Assembly: GCA_029747015.1 (NCBI GenBank)
Contig: JAKOGI010002233.1
Location: forward strand, 2,501-66,500
Direction: 5' to 3'
Length of the DNA: 64,000 nucleotides
Source: Carnegiea gigantea
Lineage: Eukaryota > Streptophyta > Magnoliopsida > Caryophyllales > Cactaceae
A model generated the notes under the pieces. It saw only the letters and a program-made list of their open reading frames with translations, made no database searches and was not told the origin of the DNA. Below are positions 25,168-37,470 of this stretch, piece after piece (position 1 is the first letter of the stretch; every line of letters begins with the position of its first letter). The position numbers and the translations under genes were made by a program.

Positions 25168-26268
25168 TCACAACTTCAAGACTTGACTCATTAAACAAGA
25201 TATAGTCAAGGCTCGCAAAAGCTTGTTAAACACTGCTGCATGGGGCTCACAGGCATAGCAGTGAGAGAGCATCAAGATAAGAACATTGAAGAAAGTTAGC
25301 ACTCTCCTCATTAAACCAAATACAACAAAAAAATCAAAAGAGAAATCAAAGAAAGTATTCCACATAATTTTTCTAGGTGCACCAACTAGGCACATGCAAT
25401 ATGGGTCAAGGGAGGCATTATACCCATTAAAGTAACCTAGGGATGTAAAATTATTAGCATTACCACCAAGCATATTAAACATGTTATCCACAGAGCCCAA
25501 ATCAATATTAGCATCACAAATCATAGAATTATCAATGGGTATATTAATATAATAGTTGGGCGGAAGGTGAGGGTAATGAACAAATAGGTGAAACATAGGA
25601 ATAATCAACGGGGTTAGGGAGAACAACGTCATTAAAACCAAGGTTAGGAGACTTCTCATGCGTAAATACATCACGTGACCCCTTCAAAATAGTCTTATCT
25701 AGATCATGCACCTCATCTAAAATATCTTCCAAGTTAAAACATGCATTAACAACACTAAACCTAGCAACTCTTCACAAAGGCTCACCTGCCTTGAGCCTCA
25801 TGCACTGAGCTAAAGAGAAGGATGAATCCGACAAGGTCAAGACAATATTAGTATTGTTCCAGGGTGATACAAAGTCAGGTTGAGCATAGCATGCATAATA
25901 AGGATAGGATTTAGTTCCATGGTTAAAAGAATTACACAAAAAAGTAGCATAACACGATCTAGAATAAAATGCACAAGGATTAAAGAATGAATATCTAGAA
26001 AAACGACTAGCCTTCTCAAACTCAAATGAGTCCCAAGCAATCCACTCAAGCAAATACCATGCCTTGTCAACATTTTTACCATCAAATTCCAATACTTTAA
26101 AAGAATACGAGTGTCTCTATTCACACCCTTATCCAAAATGTTGAAAATTTTCCATTTACCCATACAATAACTATATTGAGCAAGAAAGAGATTTAAATGC
26201 TTAAAATACCTCCAAAATAATTCATGCTCGAATTGGGGAAAATGAAAAATAGCTTTTTTTTTTTTCAA
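25168..26268 (-). pseudogene. Gag-like protein of a non-autonomous Gypsy-type element, frameshifted
   Basis: Reading the minus strand with frame changes gives FEHELFWRYFKHLNLFLAQ (near 26230-26175), then DKAWYLLEWIAWDSFEFEKA (near 26070-26010). A degenerate cysteine/histidine stretch follows (LCNSFNHGTKSYPYYACY near 25935-25885), where the family would have a CX2CX4HX4C knuckle. A distal block (25168-25674) reads DPYCMCLVGAPRKIMWNTFF. The FWRYF..LN pattern is that of retrotransposon Gag proteins of plant Gypsy elements. The knuckle has lost key positions. At least two frameshifts occur, so it is not functional. The distal region is family-specific and of unknown role. Confidence 0.6.
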
Positions 26269-26391
26269 AATTTGTTTTATGTTCCTAATTTTTTTCGATT
26301 GTTTTTTTTTGGATTTTTTTGTTTTTTTTGGTCAAAGAAAAATAAAATGCTTAGTCAAACCTATCGAAAAAAATGCAATATTCAACACCAG

Positions 26392-26411
26392 TCCCCGGTA
26401 AAGCGACGCCA
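26392..26411 (-). promoter_or_regulatory. Degenerate tRNA primer-binding site
   Basis: The plus strand reads TCCCCGGTAAAGCGACGCCA, close to the 3' end of plant tRNA-Asp (TCCCCGGCAACGGCGCCA) but with changes and two extra bases. It lies six bases from the start of the right LTR, as expected for a minus-strand element. Confidence 0.65.
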
Positions 26412-26417
26412 AAAACA

Positions 26418-27673
26418 TGACAGGGCTGCAACCGCATGATAGCGTTGTAGCAAATCAAGCTCGATCCCACAAGGACTAGGTTGATCTAATGGGTTATGAC
26501 TATAGGCTAAGCCAATCCAAATTTGGGAATGAAATTTAGCTATGCCACTTATCTAATCTAATACATAAACAATCAAGAAATTTAATCAAATCAAGTAATT
26601 TTCCAACCCAAGAATTGATCAAATGCCTCTTCTTTAGATAGGTAATTCCAAAATTGATAATCAAATTATCAAACCCCTCTTTCAAGGTGGAATGAAAATT
26701 TTAAATCTAACCAATTGCCATTTCTCAAGGAAGATCATTAAGAACGAGATTATCAAATTTAGGGGCTTCTTAAATAGTGAATCTTTCTCAAAATCCTACA
26801 TACTTAAGTTAAATTTTAGTCTTCCAACATCTAGTTTCACCTTTCAATTGATCACCAAATGTCTAAAACAAGTAAGAAATTGATTAAGTTTCCTACCAAC
26901 AAATCAACGTCTAAGATTCAATAGAATAAACCCAATAAATCCAAAGCACTTTTAGATCAAAACAAGAATTGATTCATTCACAAGAATTCAACTCAATTCC
27001 AAGAATAACATTCCAAAATGTAACATAAAAATAAATAATAATCTGAAAGTATAAAAATTCTAAAGAGAAAAGAGAAAAGAATGGAGAGGAATTGCTCAGC
27101 CGATAAGCGCTTGAACCGTCGTTGCAAACTCGATCCGGAATCTTTGCAATCTTCACCTTCACTTGCTCTTAACTCCCTCTAAATCTGAATTCTAACTAGA
27201 TAGAATGGAATATAGAGAAAAATCGAATGGATGAACGATTGGAGTGAGGATGCAAACAGCCCCTTTTATAGCAAAACTCCTGAAAGTCGAATTGCCATGC
27301 GTAATAATGGCATTAGAGCTATTTGGAAGTCAAAAAGTCACAAGAAAACAAACATCCTCGTGGGAATATAAGGACCACCACGGACTGTGGGCACCACCAT
27401 GGACCATCCATGGTGGCCACTGGCTTGGTGTTCTCTTATTCCTCTCTTTTTTCCATGGGCATGGTGACTGGGCCCATCCATGGTGAGTCATAAGGATGAC
27501 TTTTAAGGGCCAATTCTTGATCAAAAAGGTCTCAAAACTTGCAGAAGTCATCGAAGCACTATATCTAAACGTAAAATGAGATTTTTGGGGCGAAAACTAA
27601 GCATAAAACTTATAAATCCCCTAAAAACGAATCAAAATGACCCTAAAATGATATGCTCTATAGGTACTTATCA
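26418..27673 (-). repeat. 5' LTR (right) of the gag-like-only element
   Basis: 1,256 bp, TG...CA ends. Contains TCGATCCCACAAGGA near its start (plus coordinates) and a perfect hairpin CCACCATGG-ACCAT-CCATGGTGG at 27394-27416. Confidence 0.9.
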
Positions 27674-30600
27674 TTTGCCCATGTAATCGATGCAAGCTTG
27701 GATGGAAATGTTGGTTTACTAGAGATGTTGTGACACATCGTCTCATGTTCAATGAATTCCTACCAATTTACGAAGAATGGGTGCATTATGGTGAATCGAT
27801 TTTCATATCGTCTGTTTCGGAACCCCGTAGTGGAAACCATAGGGACACCAATGATTAGCCTAATTTGTTAGCTCATATTGATACTCTAGGAATGTTGAAT
27901 GATATTTTTGGGGTACATAAGCAAGGATGCATTCAAAATGATAACGATAATAATACGCGTGATATTAGAGATCCTATGATTGGGGAGTATGTTAGATTTG
28001 ATGATGAACCTAATTCTAACGATGTACTAAATTAGGAAGAACACATTTAAGATGTTGGATATAGAAGGCTAGTTGAGCAAGCTGAACAAGAATTATTTTC
28101 AGGGTCAAAATTTTCAAAATTATCATTCCTTTTGCATTTATTTCATTTGAAATCCATGCATGGATAGTCAATTAAGTCCTTTGATATGTTGCTTGAACTT
28201 TGGTTTGCTGTGTTCGCTCAAATTAATCCATTTCCTTCATCTCGGAGTAAATGTAAGTAGTTAAAAAAGGATTTGGGACTTTACTATGAAAAAATCCATG
28301 CTTGCCCTAATGATTGCATTTTGTATTGGGCTATGAGGGAAAACCAAGAAGAGTGCGATAAGTGTCACACTTCACGATGGAGAGACAATGAAAAGAAATT
28401 ACCGTATAAGGTTTTACGTTATTTTCCCCTTATTTCGAGGCTGCTTAGGATATACATGTCCTCTAAAATCGCCGATGATATGATTTGGCATCATAAATGT
28501 CAGATAAAGGATGACATCCTTAGGCATCCTGCAGATGGTAAGGTATGGAAAGATTTTGATGATAAAAATCCTACTTTTGCAGGAGAGCCACGTAATGTTA
28601 GATTAGGGCTTGCAAGTAATCGATTTAATGTTTTTTGTGTTATGGGTAGTACTCATAGCACTTGGTCGGTCTTGTTAATTCTCTATAATTTGCGACCATA
28701 GCTTTGCATGAAACAACCTTCTATCATTCTTTCCATGATCATTCCTGGAAAAAAGGCACTAGGCATGGATATTGATGTTTTTTTTCAACCACTAATAAAA
28801 GAGTTGCTACAATTATGGAATGGTGTAGATGCATTTGACGCACATACTAGGACGCATTTTAAACTGCAGATAGCTCTTCATTAGACTAGTAATGACTTTT
28901 CTGCATATTTTTCAATTTGCCATATTGAGAGTCTAACACTCTTCGCCATAACCTAGACATAATACACATTGAGAAAAATGTATGTGATAATTTGTTGGGG
29001 ACATTATTGAACCTTGAGAGGAAATCTAAAGGTAACTTAAAGGCGTGAAAAGATCTTCAAGTCATGGAATAAGGCCAGAACTTTATCCCATTCTACTACC
29101 AAATGGCAAATACAAACTCGAAGCGCTCCTTATACTTTGTCATCTGAAGAGAAGACACAACTACTTGGTGTTTTAAAGCATCTAAGAGTCCCAGATGGCT
29201 ATGCAATCAACATTTTCCGTTGCGTTACTTTAAAAGAGTGTAAGTTGTTCAATTTGAAAAGTCATGATTGTCACATTCTTATGCAAGACTTGCTTCTGAT
29301 TACATTAAGGCGGCAAAAGACAATGATCTTATAGATATTATTTGGGCTCTATCAACATTTATGAAGGATTCATGTGCCAAAGAGCTTACTATTGAGAAGT
29401 TAGATGAAATCAGAGCTAATGTGGTTGTGACAGTATATAGAATGGAGAAATTATTCCCGCCTAGTATTTTTCACTATTATAGTGCACCTAATTGTGCACT
29501 TAACTAAAGAAGCAAAGCTTGGAGGGCCAGTTCTATATAGGTGGATGTATCCAATTGAAAGGTTAGAATTCACGCTTTAAATATATCCTTAAATATTAAC
29601 TCTAAATATGTATTCATGTATTTATATGCATGTGTGATATACGTTTTTGGCATCCTTGAAAGCCCTTGTACGTAATAGGGCGCAACCTGAGGGTTCAATA
29701 GTAGAAGGATATATTGTCCAAGAGTGTATAACTTTCTGTTCAAGGTATTTTCAAGGAATGGAAACAGTTTTTAACCGACCACAAAAAAATGATACTGCTA
29801 ACCCAAATGAGGATATGTATCTATTTGCCACGGCCGGGCAACCAAAAGGAAAGGTAGAAATGGTTGAACTTGATAAATTAAGTCGTAAACAAGCACATTG
29901 ATATGTACTCCTCCACCTTGATAACATTGATGAATACCATAGATATGTACGAATAACTATTTTATGCATACATATATCTTTCAATACCATAAAAAATTAA
30001 AATAGCATAATGAATTTCAGGATGTTTTTGAATGAACATATGACATCTTATCCTTGTGAGCTAACTAAGAGACTTAAATAGAAGTGGTTGCTAGAAGAAT
30101 TTCCTAGTTGGTTACAGGAGAGGGTAATGGCGCTGTTATTTGTACAATCTACATTAACTCGTTGGCCTTATCTATGTGTTCTCATTCATTTTTCTATGTA
30201 TAACTTAGGTGTCAAGCATGGAGGTTGATAAGCCTAAATCAAGATCCTTTAGAGCTGTGGCTGGTGGTCCTCACCCAATTGTTAGGAGAATGGATGCATT
30301 TGTCACCAATGGATATTACTTTCACACTCGAAAGAGATATAAGTCAAAGAAAACTTAAAATTTCGGGGTCATGGTGGAAGCTGACAGCAAAACATATTAC
30401 GAAAAAATTATTAATATCATTGAGTTAGATTATTATTCTGAGTGTAAAGTGGTATATTATTTCGATGTGATTGGGTGAATGTGAATTCACGGGGTCTAAA
30501 TAAGGATAAAAGAGGTTTCACTCTTTTAAATTTCTCACATAGAATACATGAAGGAGGGGCTTTAAAGGATGATCCATAGATATTTTCATCTCAGGCACAA

Positions 30601-30775
30601 CAAGTGTTTTATGTAGAAGATGAGAATGATAAGGGATGAGAGAATGTCATTAGGGTAAAACCAAGGGATACTTACCGTTTAGGATCATTACAAGCAGATG
30701 AAGAGCTTTACCCCCAATGCATGCCTCCTAACATTTGCAATGAGGATGGATATGGACACCCAGTGAATTAGGCTA
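27674..30775 (+). pseudogene. TNP2-type transposase of CACTA-2, main part
   Basis: The plus strand shows the rest of the transposase-associated domain (PCNRCKLGW near 27679, RLMFNEFLPIYEEWVHYGE near 27745-27800). A Transposase_21 core follows at 28270-28900, with blocks YEKIHACPNDC, KCHTSRW, RYFPLI, ADGKVWKDFD, GLASNRFN and a WNGVDAFDAHTR end. Next come a DUF4218 region at 29137-29900 (LKHLRVPDGYA, SHDCHILMQDLL, GGPVLYRWMYPIE-like, RPEGSI-type NRAQPEGSIVEGYI) and a DUF4216 region near 30200-30560 (VTNGYYFHT). It is the enzyme expected to cut CACTA ends. Introns with GT/AG borders are visible (for example about 29552-29645). Many stops and shifts (e.g. TAG at 27856, TAA near 28030, GCGACCATAG at 28700) make it inactive. 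Residue-level catalytic assignment was not attempted. Confidence 0.88.
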
Positions 30776-31128
30776 TGGTTGAATGAGGGTTCTTGACACC
30801 AAGATGATTAATTAGCTTATGTTTGAGATTTATGAAAGATTAAAATGTTACATTGGTTTCATCTTTATTTTATTTTTTTGGTTTGGAAGACATTTTATCC
30901 CTTTGAATCTTGTTATGAATGACTTTATTTTTTTATAGTTTGGAAAGAAATATTTGTTTAGAGTTGTATATAATTGTTTTATTTTGTATAAAATTATATA
31001 TAGGCTGAGTTATTCGTTGCACAAAAGGTATACCTAAGCTAGCTTTCTTTTTGTTATAGATTTTCTTTGACCTCTTTTAGTGCCTAATGCATGTGTTCTT
31101 GTTCAGGTGTCAAAGATAGTTTACAATC
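30776..31128. other. Spacer between the two CACTA-2 genes
   Basis: T-rich, without coding pattern. Probably the transposase 3' untranslated region and the start of the second gene. Confidence 0.5.
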
Positions 31129-33960
31129 ATGTTTCGTTCAAGGCGCACTTAAGAAAAATATTTGAACTCTGCATAAAATGAAGAAGCAGCTGCTAAGCAC
31201 TTGCCTTTAGACTTAGAGAGTGATGAGGATATTGATGACAATGAAATCAACGATGACGATAATGTGGCTCAATTGTATTTTGATCCGGGATCTTGTTGAT
31301 ATACCAGAAGTTCAATGATGATGAAGAGGTGTTGGTCATAGGTAATTGTCCGTATTAGTCAAAAGTTTTGAATTAATTGATTTTAGAAATTTTGGAGTAT
31401 CTAGTGTCATGCTTGTTTAGATTAATTATTTCACTTTTCATTATAGATGGAGATGGCAACACCATCAAACTTAGAGGGAGAATCAATGTCAACACTATGC
31501 AGAGTTTAGATGCTCTTAAAAAGATTCTGGTGGCATTGAATAAGTTCTTGCAACTAGTAAAAAAGACAGGAAGTGTGTTTAATAGGTTTCTTGCAGATGT
31601 GAATAGGCAGCCTAAATTGTGTCCCCTAAACTATAAAGAATGGCGTTTAGTTCCTGGAGTCAGTAAGGATCAAGTTGTAGCATATGTGCAGGTGAGTTAT
31701 ATTAAGCAATGATATATGATATATGAATTTGTAGTTTTGCTTATCTTTGTAACTCGTTTCCCCAAATTACAGAAGAAGTTCATGCTACCATCGAATGCAT
31801 TAGTTGATTCCAAAGTTTGAGTTCTGTTGGGGAGAAGTTAAGGGGTCATAAATGATCATTGAGGATGAAATATATTAAGAAAGACACTACTAAGGAGCAA
31901 TTGTATGCATTTCCATTACCTGAATCTGCAAAAGAGAACGAGATTACTCTTCTTAAAGGAGTTGGTATTCCAATGTGGTTTGGATTTGTGGATCTTTGTT
32001 TTTCCGATAAGTTTAAGGTAAGAGTTATTATTGATTACCAATTATGTTTATATTTCTGATTTATTATTTGAATACAACCACCTTAGTAAACGTTTGCTTC
32101 TTAATATGACATCTATATGCTTAGCAATATTCTGAGATTAGCCAAAGAGCTAGGGGGAAGCTTTTGCATATTTACACAAGCGGATCACAAAGTTATGCAG
32201 TTAAGCGGGACAAATTTAAGTTTTAATGATTTTCTTATGATAACCTTTCGTATTACAAACTTTTCTATCAATAATTTATTAACGCACTGATGTCATGGTT
32301 TCAGGAGAGGGAACATAACAGCGAACCTAAGCCGCTAGAGTGGTTTATTGAGACTCACAAAACAAAGGATAAGACTTTTCATGAGCCTGTTACTACAAAG
32401 TTTGTGGTAATATGAGGGGCACTATTAGCCATCACTCCTGCTTTATGTTTTTTAACATTTATTTCTTCAATGATGCTGACCAATTTTATCTTATTGTACT
32501 AATTCATATATAATATAAACTTTCCATTTTGTTTTTGTTTGCAAAGAATCAATAATGGCTATAATTAAAGAATAAACTAGATCTTCTGAAGTTAAGTCCT
32601 CAGAAGAAACATTAAAGATGGAGAAAAGTGTCTACCATAAGCTAATGGGTGATGAAAGTCACAGAAAGCTTATTGCATTCAGTAGTGGCGTGACTACAAA
32701 AGACTTGCACGGTGAGCATCAGAAGAGTAAATCTAAGTTGTTAGTGAAAGTTCTCAACAAAATGCTAACCATGCATAATCAAATTGATGCCTTGACTGCT
32801 AAAGTTGCTACCCAAGCTACAAACTCTCAACCTGAATTAATACGTAGCACTTTAATATATGTGTTTAATTTGACAAGTTTTGCTTATTTCTTATCCAATG
32901 TACATGAATCATGAGTAGAGTAGTGGTTCACCGCAAAACTTGATCAATGATACCCCATGTGATCAGAGAAGCCACGAGTCACGCATATCTGGAGATGCCC
33001 TTTTAATCTCGCATGTGTTAGGTAGGCATGCAATAGTGTATTTTTTTAGGAAGTAAAAGGTCTATTGGCTTAATTACATTATAGTGTCATCTATCAATAA
33101 GTTTATTTTTATGGGTATGCAGTGAACGATCTTCAAAGAGGGTTGAGTTCATTAAAGCATATCAATGTAGAGCCCAGTAAACAACCACCACCAAAAAATA
33201 TCCACGTATGCACAAATTATATATTTTAACACATTCTTTATCATATAATAATAATTTCACATTTTTTATCCCATAGTATTTGCCATAGTCATTAAATCAT
33301 CCCATGAAAATGGGACAGCTTACTCCTAGTGGAGGGACTCCTACACATGAGCAACATGTTAATGGTGATGGTAGACCTACTCCTGGTGAAGGACTCCTAC
33401 TTTAACTGGCACTTCAATTCAAGGTGGCACTTTAAATTAAAAGGTATTTTAGAATATGAAGTTTGTCATTCTAAATGATATGTCAGTTGCGTATATAATT
33501 ATTAGGTCTTTATTTATTTATTTTCTTTGCTAGAGAACCATCATGGAAATGAACAACACTGAGCAAGGAAATTCAAAGCCACCAAAGTCAAATTTGGTGT
33601 ATCCAGTATGTCTTTTTTTTAAAAATATTCTACACCATTCATGTTCTATGCAAATCCTTATAAATATATACACATTTTACTGGTTGACTTATGAGCAAGT
33701 GACGAAGATACCAGAAAAGGTGCTGAAAAAGATTCCTGATCCAATTAGAAAGTATGCTCGTGGTGAAAAGAAGGTTTTGACGCTTTGTTATCTTACGGGC
33801 ATAGTAAATATTGTTTTATCTTTCATGTCTTCTCAATTTTCATTTGATAGATTCAATCACATGTTGACCAGTTGAACATAATTACAATAGGTGTTGAGCG
33901 CATGCAATTACAAAGTTGATCCCCAGGTGATTGACAAGGTGTTGCTTGAGAGACTGCAAA
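31129..33960 (+). pseudogene. TNPA-like second protein of CACTA-2 (Transposase_24/Ptta-type)
   Basis: An ATG at 31129 opens a basic then acidic N-terminus (HLPLDLESDEDIDDNEINDD). Exons follow at about 31446-31690 (RGRINVNTMQSLDALKKIL), 31773-32015, 32125-32220 (LHIYTSGSQSYAVKR), 32305-32410 (EWFIETHKTKDKTF), 32547-32850 (coiled-coil-prone, KLLVKVLNKMLTMHNQIDAL), and smaller blocks to about 33780. The SGSQSYA and FIETHKTKDGT-like blocks match the plant transposase Transposase_24 pattern, the DNA-binding partner that coats subterminal repeats. Several GT/AG borders are intact, but stops in the first exon and elsewhere break it. Exon limits are approximate. Confidence 0.7.
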
Positions 33961-34109
33961 ATGTGAACATTGTGAGTGTAGTTTAAAAATTTTAGATTAC
34001 ACGTTTTTATGGTAATGAGTTATTTGATTTGCGTTGTACATTGAAATGTCCTATCGTGGCTTGTTCGATTTCTGTAATTTATTCATGGCAATGGATTGGA
34101 TTTGTATTA

Positions 34110-34245
34110 GATACTCCAAGCATGTGGCCTGTTGAGTTGATTTGCTCCAGCATGTGGCCGTTGAGATTGTGAACACTTTTTTATTGTATTAATGACTTAT
34201 TGTAAAAGGAAAATAACCAAGTTTTAGACGAAACTCTGTTGAATT
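34110..34245 (+). other. Conserved 3' module shared with CACTA-3
   Basis: Reads CTCCAAGCATGTGGCCTGTT, then CCAGCATGTGGCCGTTGAG, then TTTTAGACGAAACTCTGTTG. The same order occurs at 43165-43320 in CACTA-3 (GGGCGTGTGGCCTGTGG, CCGGCGTGTAGCCGTTGAG, TTTTAGACGGAACTTTGTCC). It lies downstream of the TNPA-like exons in both. It may be a conserved 3' untranslated or transcript-end signal. Confidence 0.6.
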
Positions 34246-35256
<1,011 letters not shown>

Positions 35257-35571
35257 TAGCCAACCTACAGATCTATCTCTTCTAAAAACACAATGGGTAG
35301 GAGAATGCACGGAGGTGGAAAGGTGGGACAAGAATAAGGAAAACTGCCCCTTACATCTCTAGTGGAATTTAGACTGTTACCAAGGTGGGTTAGTTCTCAC
35401 TAGACCACTCATTGATAGTTCTTTATAGATGCAACAAAAAATTCAGGGGCCAATGGAGCTTGATGTTAGTGGAGTCAGTTGACACCTCTTAGGCTCTTAC
35501 CCCCTAAGGAAAAAATAGTATGTCGCAAAACTAAAAGAAACGTCCTTAAATAAAAATTGTGGCAAACAAAC

Positions 35572-35692
35572 ACACAGAAGATGCATCCAGCCAGTGGTGG
35601 GAGCACCCGTTGCTGTTTATTGGTTCTAAACGTTGCGAGTTTGAATCGTATTGAGATTTCTAATCTCTTCAAATTTTTTTTTTTTTTTGGTG
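35572..35692 (+). mobile_element. Candidate tRNA-derived SINE
   Basis: CCAGTGGTGGGAGCACCCG (35588 region) resembles a tRNA A-box. GCGAGTTTGAATCGT, about 50 bp further, resembles a B-box (GTTCGAATC with C to T). A T-rich tail (35677-35692) follows. There is no clear target duplication, and the A-box is imperfect. Confidence 0.4.
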
Positions 35693-35797
35693 TGCAACAT
35701 CTCTCCAAATTTGAAGTTCAAAGCTTACTAATTCTAGTTTAGAACTTTAATTGACTTTAATTTGTTATTCAATACTTTGTTTATAGATTAATTTATT

Positions 35798-36055
35798 TTT
35801 TAGTTTAATTTATGAGTTTAATTTGTCAAGTTTAATTCTAAATATTTTTAATGTCAATTAATTTCAATTCTAAGCCAATGTGTATAGATATTTCAAAAAT
35901 ATAGCACTTTAATTGACCTTGTTGATTAATTCTTTAATTTGAGGTTAATTTGCTTTTTTAATTTTAATTTATGAGTTTAATTTGTCAATTTTAGTTCTAA
36001 AGTTGCTTAATTTCTATCTTGAAAGGCACAGATACTTCAAAAATATAATTAAAGA
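35798..36055. repeat. Diverged tandem duplication (~165-bp period)
   Basis: TTTAATTTATGAGTTTAATTTGTCAA begins both copies (about 35803 and 35968; shown here across two pieces), and GATANTTCAAAAATATA ends both. Confidence 0.7.
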
Positions 36056-36373
36056 ATCATCATGCTTTTCAAGTTCTAAATTCGAAAACTCACCATTAAA
36101 TAAAGAAGGTGAGAACAATATCACTCAACTATAACCACCAACTTATTTCTAATCCGCTTTTCTAACATTCCTGACTTCACGAATGAAAAATATTACTAAT
36201 TAAAATAAATTAAAGAATAAGTTTGACACAGGACAAATGCATTAAGTGAGTATATAACAAACGTAAGTAATAACATGCTCTATAAATGATGCTGATTATC
36301 TGTCGTTTTGTTCACGCAATGCTATTTGATATAGATTTAACCCAATTCAAGATTGACGAGAAAATAAGGAAAC

Positions 36374-37470
36374 TGAAGACTCAGATCACCCTCAAGGGGG
36401 TGAATAGGGTGATTGCAAAAATTTAAAATCAAAACCAAATGTAAATGCGAAAATTAAATAAAGATGATATGCAACGATATTTTAATAAGCTTGGGCCTCA
36501 ATTAGACTTATGTTCCCACTTAGAGTTATCCAATTCTAGGATTCAGCTCTCTACTTCAAGTTATCCAATTCTAAGATTCAGCTCTCTACTTCTTTTATTA
36601 AGATGAACTCTCATAATCTCTTATAACTATCTCACTTAGAGATCCTAGGTACTTAAATCAACCTCTTGATTTAAGTATGGGGGTGTTGTGACCTTACACT
36701 AACTCCTAAGTTCACTCCTTAATAAAGAATCCATAATTCAGTCACAACTCTTGATCACAAAATAATACTCAGTACAATAGTTTGAAGTAATTGCTCAATG
36801 CTGTTTTTTCACTCCCTGCCTCTATATCTTTTTCTTCCTTGGTTTGGGCTACCGTTTATAAGCCTCAGCACTCGTCCACTAAATATGGAAGTTCTGCTCA
36901 GGGTATGCTGAAATGGCATTTCAGGCCCTTGATTTCTGCCTATCACCTTCTGATTTGATTATCTTGCCTTTCTCACCACGATTTAGGTGGATGTGATACT
37001 GCACAATATTTTCTCAAGATATTGTAGGCATGCATTATAAAATCAAGGGATAATATTACTTGATTGCATCATATCTTTCCTTGATTGGCTTGTAATTAAT
37101 CAATCAATTAAAATCATGCCAAATCTCCTAAATTGATTCCTCAAAATTTGAAATTCAAATTTTGACAGCTAAATAATTTCCATGATGGGTTTCAATTAAA
37201 CTGGCAAATAATAGTCACACCCATATTCTTTTCTTATGTATCCACACGTTCAATTCTTTTATTTTTCATCTAAGGTTTTAATTAATTTTGTGTTCCATCA
37301 AAACCATTTGGCCACTAAGAGAGCCAACATCAACAAAAGCATGTTGGATCGACCATAGATATTATATATGAAGTAGAATAATTATAAAATCAACTCACTT
37401 CATAATTTCATATATAACACTAGTTATATTGTTTGTTATCATCAAAATTAATATGTGACTCATAGAGTCA
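36374..37470 (-). repeat. 3' LTR (left) of the Sirevirus-like element
   Basis: 1,097 bp, TG...CA ends, alignable throughout with 44952-46007. Carries an extra tandem copy of about 35 bp (AGTTATCCAATTCTARGATT...) at about 36522-36592 that the other LTR has once. A minus-strand TATA-like TTATAAAC sits near 36855. Confidence 0.88.

Larger units (their letters stand above)
22044..27673 (-). mobile_element. Gypsy-like LTR retrotransposon, gag-like only, nested in the CACTA-2 transposase
   Basis: Two direct LTRs (22044-23278 and 26418-27673) start TGAYAGGG and end TACTTATCA. They are flanked by identical TTTGC (22039-22043 and 27674-27678), so this is a complete insertion of 5,630 bp. Sense is minus: a polypurine tract (GGGGGAGTT on the minus strand) abuts the left LTR at 23279, and a tRNA-like primer site abuts the right LTR. 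The 3.1-kb interior shows only a decayed gag-like frame and no protease, reverse transcriptase or integrase. The LTRs differ at many sites, so the insertion is not recent. Confidence 0.9.
35257..36373. other. Spacer between CACTA-2 and the Copia element
   Basis: AT-rich, no gene. Contains a SINE candidate and a tandem duplication, listed separately. Confidence 0.5.
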
